Below, piece by piece: positions 61,637 to 64,000 of a stretch of DNA of 64,000 nt. Each line of letters begins with the position of its first letter. The first letter of the stretch is position 1. The notes below the pieces were generated by a model. That model saw only the letters and a list, made by a program, of their open reading frames with translations. It did not search any database and was not told where the DNA came from. The stretch comes from Catenuloplanes indicus (lineage in GTDB: Bacteria > Actinomycetota > Actinomycetes > Mycobacteriales > Micromonosporaceae): positions 5,766,001 through 5,830,000 of the forward strand of contig NZ_JAUSUZ010000001.1 in NCBI RefSeq assembly GCF_030813715.1, written 5' to 3'. Both the position numbers and the translations under genes were made by a program.

Positions 61637-61870
61637 ATGCACCCGATCAACGTCGACGCCGGTTACCTGCCGGCGATGCAACTCGAGATGAATCCCGGAA
61701 TCACCGCTTCCCTGAACGGAGCCGGCAAGATGCAACTACTTCACGAAGCGCTGTCGAGGGTACGAATGCGATCGCCTCAGTCCGCCATCCGGAGCACTGA
61801 GGCACCTCGATCCGCACGTCGCGTCGCGATGGAGGCCCGTCAGCGGGCCGCCCGCGAACTGCGCGGATAA
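61637..61870 (+). CDS. Small basic protein, 77 residues, downstream of whiB7
   Basis: Begins MHPINVDAGYLPAMQLEMNP (ATG 61637, 1 base after the whiB7 stop) and ends with a basic helix (RRVAMEARQRAARELRG). ATG 61688 is an alternative start. The RBS is weak, so coupling to whiB7 translation is likely. No family recognised. Confidence 0.6.
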   Translation: MHPINVDAGYLPAMQLEMNPGITASLNGAGKMQLLHEALSRVRMRSPQSAIRSTEAPRSARRVAMEARQRAARELRG

Positions 61871-61881
61871 CCCCTTGTCCG

Positions 61882-61907
61882 ACGCCCCCGGCCGTTCGCG
61901 GCCGGGG
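61882..61907. terminator. Bidirectional terminator with TTCG loop
   Basis: GCCCCCGGCCG and CGGCCGGGGGC pair perfectly (11 bp) around TTCG, followed by TTCTCCGTCTT; between converging whiB7-unit and ABC1 kinase genes. Confidence 0.8.
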
Positions 61908-61925
61908 GCTTCTCCGTCTTCGTCG

Positions 61926-63272
61926 TCATGCGGAGAAGCCGGGTAGCCACTCCTCGACGATGCCGCGGTAGCGCGCCCGCGCCTCCAGCTGGGACAGCAC
62001 GCCGATCGAGCCCATCGTCACCCGGTGCAGCAGCAGGTACGACGGCGGCAGGTTCAGGTGCCGACTGAGCTGGTAGGCCGGGCTCTTCGGACTGCCCAGC
62101 CGGACCGCCTCGCCGCGCAACCAGGCCCTGGTGAACTGGAACTCCTCCTCGACCACCGGCGCGAGCATGGGCAGCAGGAACTCAAGCAGTCCGGCCGCGT
62201 CCAGGTGGTCGTCGTCCGGCTTGACGAAGCCCTCCTCGACCAGCCCGGCCAGCACCGCGTCCGCGTCGCCGGCCAGCGCCAGCGCCAGCAGCCGGCCGAC
62301 CGGCTCGGGCAGGCCGTCCGGCAGCCGGGCCACCGCGCCGAAGTCGATCACGCCGAGGCGGCCGTCCGGCAGGATCCGGAAGTTCCCCGGGTGCGGGTCG
62401 GCGTGCAGCAGGCCGCAGCGCCGCGGCGCGGAGAAGTGCAGCACGGCCATCAGGCGGCCGGCCTCGTCGCGCTCCTCCTGCGTACCACCGGCGATGACCT
62501 CGGACAGCGGGGTGCCGTCGATCCACTCGGTGACCAGCAGATGCGGCGTGGCCCGGATGACCTCGGGGACGTAGACGTCGGGATCGTCCGCGTACCCCGC
62601 GTGGAAGGCTCGCTGGGTCTCCGCCTCCAGCTCGTAGTCCAGCTCCTCGGTGATCCGCTCGCGCAGCTCGGCGATTAGCGGCTTCACGTCGATGCCGGGC
62701 TGGATCGCGCGGAACATGCCGGCCAGCCGGGACAGCTGCTTCAGGTCGCTCAGCAGCGCGTCACCCGCGCCCGGGTACTGGATCTTCACGGCGACCGTGC
62801 GGTCCGGCACCCGCTTGCGGCCCCGGCCCGGAGGTGGCGAGCGCCACACCGCGCGGTGCACCTGTCCGATGCTGGCCGCCGCGGCCGGGACGTCGTCGAA
62901 CTCGGCGAAATTGGCCCGCCAGTCCTCGCCCAGCTCGGCCGCGAGCACCCGGTGCACGCTGGCGGCCGGCAGCGGGGGAGCGGCCTCCTGCAGCTTGGTC
63001 AGCGCCTGACGGTACGGCCCGGCCAGCTCGTCCGGCAGCGCGGCCTCGAACACCGACAGCGCCTGCCCGAACTTCATCGCGCCGCCCTTGAGCTGCCCGA
63101 GCACGCTGAACAGCTGCTCGGCGGTGCGCTGCTGGATCTCGGCGGAGATCACGTCGGAGGCCATGCCGGTGACGCGCTTCCCCAGCCCCAGCACCGTCCG
63201 GCCGGCGAAGCCGAGCGGGAGGCTGGCGAGCTTGGCAGTGCGAGCGGCCGCCCGTCGGGGGATATCGGTCAC
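61926..63272 (-). CDS. ABC1/UbiB-family atypical kinase (AarF-like, Rv3197-type)
   Basis: 448 residues, close to mycobacterial Rv3197. The N-terminal KxGQ-like motif is LKGGAMKFGQALSV; the invariant Lys is in VAVKIQYPG; LLHADPHPGNF is the catalytic loop and VIDFGAVARL carries the metal Asp. GTG 63272 places the start at TDIPRRAAARTAKLASLPLG, which aligns with Rv3197; ATG 63293 overlaps the upstream gene. Role in lipid or quinone handling is inferred. Opposite strand to whiB7. Confidence 0.92.
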   Translation of the reverse strand: MTDIPRRAAARTAKLASLPLGFAGRTVLGLGKRVTGMASDVISAEIQQRTAEQLFSVLGQLKGGAMKFGQALSVFEAALPDELAGPYRQALTKLQEAAPPLPAASVHRVLAAELGEDWRANFAEFDDVPAAAASIGQVHRAVWRSPPPGRGRKRVPDRTVAVKIQYPGAGDALLSDLKQLSRLAGMFRAIQPGIDVKPLIAELRERITEELDYELEAETQRAFHAGYADDPDVYVPEVIRATPHLLVTEWIDGTPLSEVIAGGTQEERDEAGRLMAVLHFSAPRRCGLLHADPHPGNFRILPDGRLGVIDFGAVARLPDGLPEPVGRLLALALAGDADAVLAGLVEEGFVKPDDDHLDAAGLLEFLLPMLAPVVEEEFQFTRAWLRGEAVRLGSPKSPAYQLSRHLNLPPSYLLLHRVTMGSIGVLSQLEARARYRGIVEEWLPGFSA

Positions 63273-63276
63273 CAGA

Positions 63277-64000
63277 TCATTGTGCCTGGCCATCTGTGAA
63301 GGTGCCGGGCCGGAAGCGAGGAGATCGGCGATGCCGGCGCCCGCAGTCGCACGACGGATGCTGCGTCCAGCGCCGTCGACGCATCCGGGACGGGCCGGCG
63401 ATCTCGGTCGCGGCGCCGACCGTCTCCGGAATCCCGCCGTCCAGGTGGGCCAGCACCTGCTCGGCAGCGTAGGCCGCGGCGGCCAGCACGGTGGCGGCCC
63501 CACCGGCCGGCGGGTCGTCACCCGGGCGCGGTACCAGCTGCGCGGCGAGCGCGGGCCAGGCCGGGTCGCGGTCGCGCCGGTGCAGGTCGAGGCAGCGCAG
63601 GCAGGGCACGCCCGCGGCCGGCACCAGCGGGCCGATGACCATGGTGCCGTCGCGCGCGCCGACCAGCAGGTGTGCCTGCCGGCGCTGCGCGAAGCCGGCG
63701 GCGAGGACCGGGGCGGGACGGTCGAGGCCGAGCTGGATCACGAGCGTGGCCCGGCCGCGCGGCACCGGGCCGGTCCGCACGTCCGGCGCGACGCGGGCGA
63801 TCGCGGCCCGTACCGCGCGGGCCCGGCCTCCGCCCGCGGTGACCGCGCCGGTCCGGCCCTCGTGCTCGACGGCGGTGCCGGGCCGGTGGTCGTCGTCGAC
63901 GACCGCGCCGCCGGCGCGGTCGCTGGCGAGCACCGGGCCGGTCAGGTCGGCGTGGACGCGGCCAACGCCGGCTTGCGCGAGCGCGACCGCGATCGGCCCG
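63277..64000 (-). CDS. ThiF/E1-like protein with TOMM-leader-binding features, 5' end outside the window
   Basis: The visible 241 residues form the C-terminal part of a ThiF/E1-like or cyclodehydratase-like protein. VIGPLVPAAGVPCLRCLDLH carries the first zinc CxxC; CDCG near the end supplies the second pair. Helical and hydrophobic stretches follow (AATVLAAAAYAAEQVLAHLD). The start lies beyond position 64000. It ends 4 bases before the ABC1 kinase start, the order also found near Rv3196-Rv3197. Activity cannot be assigned. Confidence 0.65.
   Translation of the reverse strand, partial: GPIAVALAQAGVGRVHADLTGPVLASDRAGGAVVDDDHRPGTAVEHEGRTGAVTAGGGRARAVRAAIARVAPDVRTGPVPRGRATLVIQLGLDRPAPVLAAGFAQRRQAHLLVGARDGTMVIGPLVPAAGVPCLRCLDLHRRDRDPAWPALAAQLVPRPGDDPPAGGAATVLAAAAYAAEQVLAHLDGGIPETVGAATEIAGPSRMRRRRWTQHPSCDCGRRHRRSPRFRPGTFTDGQAQ

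Noticed and set aside
1-64000. tRNA, rRNA, CRISPR, insertion sequence or prophage
   Set aside because: No cloverleaf, repeat-spacer array, transposase or phage gene could be recognised by eye; tools could still find small items.

Overview
The window is a high-GC actinobacterial chromosome segment. It carries mycothiol synthesis (mshB), a mycoredoxin, WhiB7, AdnA/AdnB, UvrD2 and DUF5753-type regulators, starts many genes with GTG, and has many genes with a TANNNT box only 6-8 nt before the start codon and no Shine-Dalgarno, so many transcripts are probably leaderless. Gene content and order suggest Micromonosporaceae (an Actinoplanes or Catenuloplanes relative). This is an inference from gene order, not a measured placement. 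I saw no rRNA, tRNA, CRISPR array, insertion sequence or prophage.

Layout. 1-6.8 kb: a tandem pair of nucleotidyltransferases, a lipoprotein, an MFS exporter, ychF, an S51 peptidase, small proteins and a Nudix hydrolase. 6.8-10.6 kb: sdhCAB on the minus strand. 10.7-17.3 kb: a membrane protein, an S9 peptidase that has lost its catalytic Ser and His, then mshB and three envelope-type genes. 17.3-17.9 kb: a convergent gap with a 15-bp tandem repeat and hairpins. 17.9-20.4 kb: a GNAT protein, fdxA and dapC (CTG start). 20.4-24.8 kb: a membrane/GAF/PAS sensor cut off where a GGDEF domain should begin, a P-loop kinase behind a hairpin, a secreted protein, and a decayed carbohydrate-binding domain. 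24.8-35 kb: a MerR regulator, a Ser/Thr kinase, an MFS pump, a secreted SGNH esterase, a metallo-hydrolase, a lipase-like hydrolase, a LURP-one protein, heme oxygenase, a luciferase-like oxidoreductase and a SigF-type sigma factor. 35-39.4 kb: lysine/peptidoglycan precursor genes dapD and dapE, divergent from interlocked leaderless promoters, then two LOG-family genes. 40-47.2 kb: adnA-adnB, the actinobacterial end-resection motor-nuclease. 47.4-52.7 kb: a sulfur-import block (TauE, Rrf2 regulator, sulfonate ABC transporter, broken ssuD-like monooxygenase). 52.7-56.3 kb: M16 peptidase pair and nudC. 56.3-64 kb: small protein, XRE/DUF5753 regulator, mycoredoxin, uvrD2, whiB7 with an attenuator-like leader, an ABC1 kinase and a ThiF-like protein running off the end.

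Genes working together. adnAB, nudC, mycoredoxin, uvrD2, whiB7 and the ABC1 kinase keep the order known around Rv3197-Rv3202 of Mycobacterium tuberculosis, with the sulfonate block and the M16 pair sitting between adnB and nudC. dapC, dapD and dapE supply three steps of the succinylase route to meso-diaminopimelate. mshB and the mycoredoxin belong to mycothiol thiol homeostasis.

Most notable: a whiB7 leader with an antitermination-type set of alternative hairpins and a WhiB7-type promoter; dapD/dapE promoters sharing base pairs; a catalytically dead S9 peptidase; a sensor protein missing its output domain; a paired CCTA-N9-TAGG motif in front of the sulfonate operon. No clearly new multi-gene system was found.
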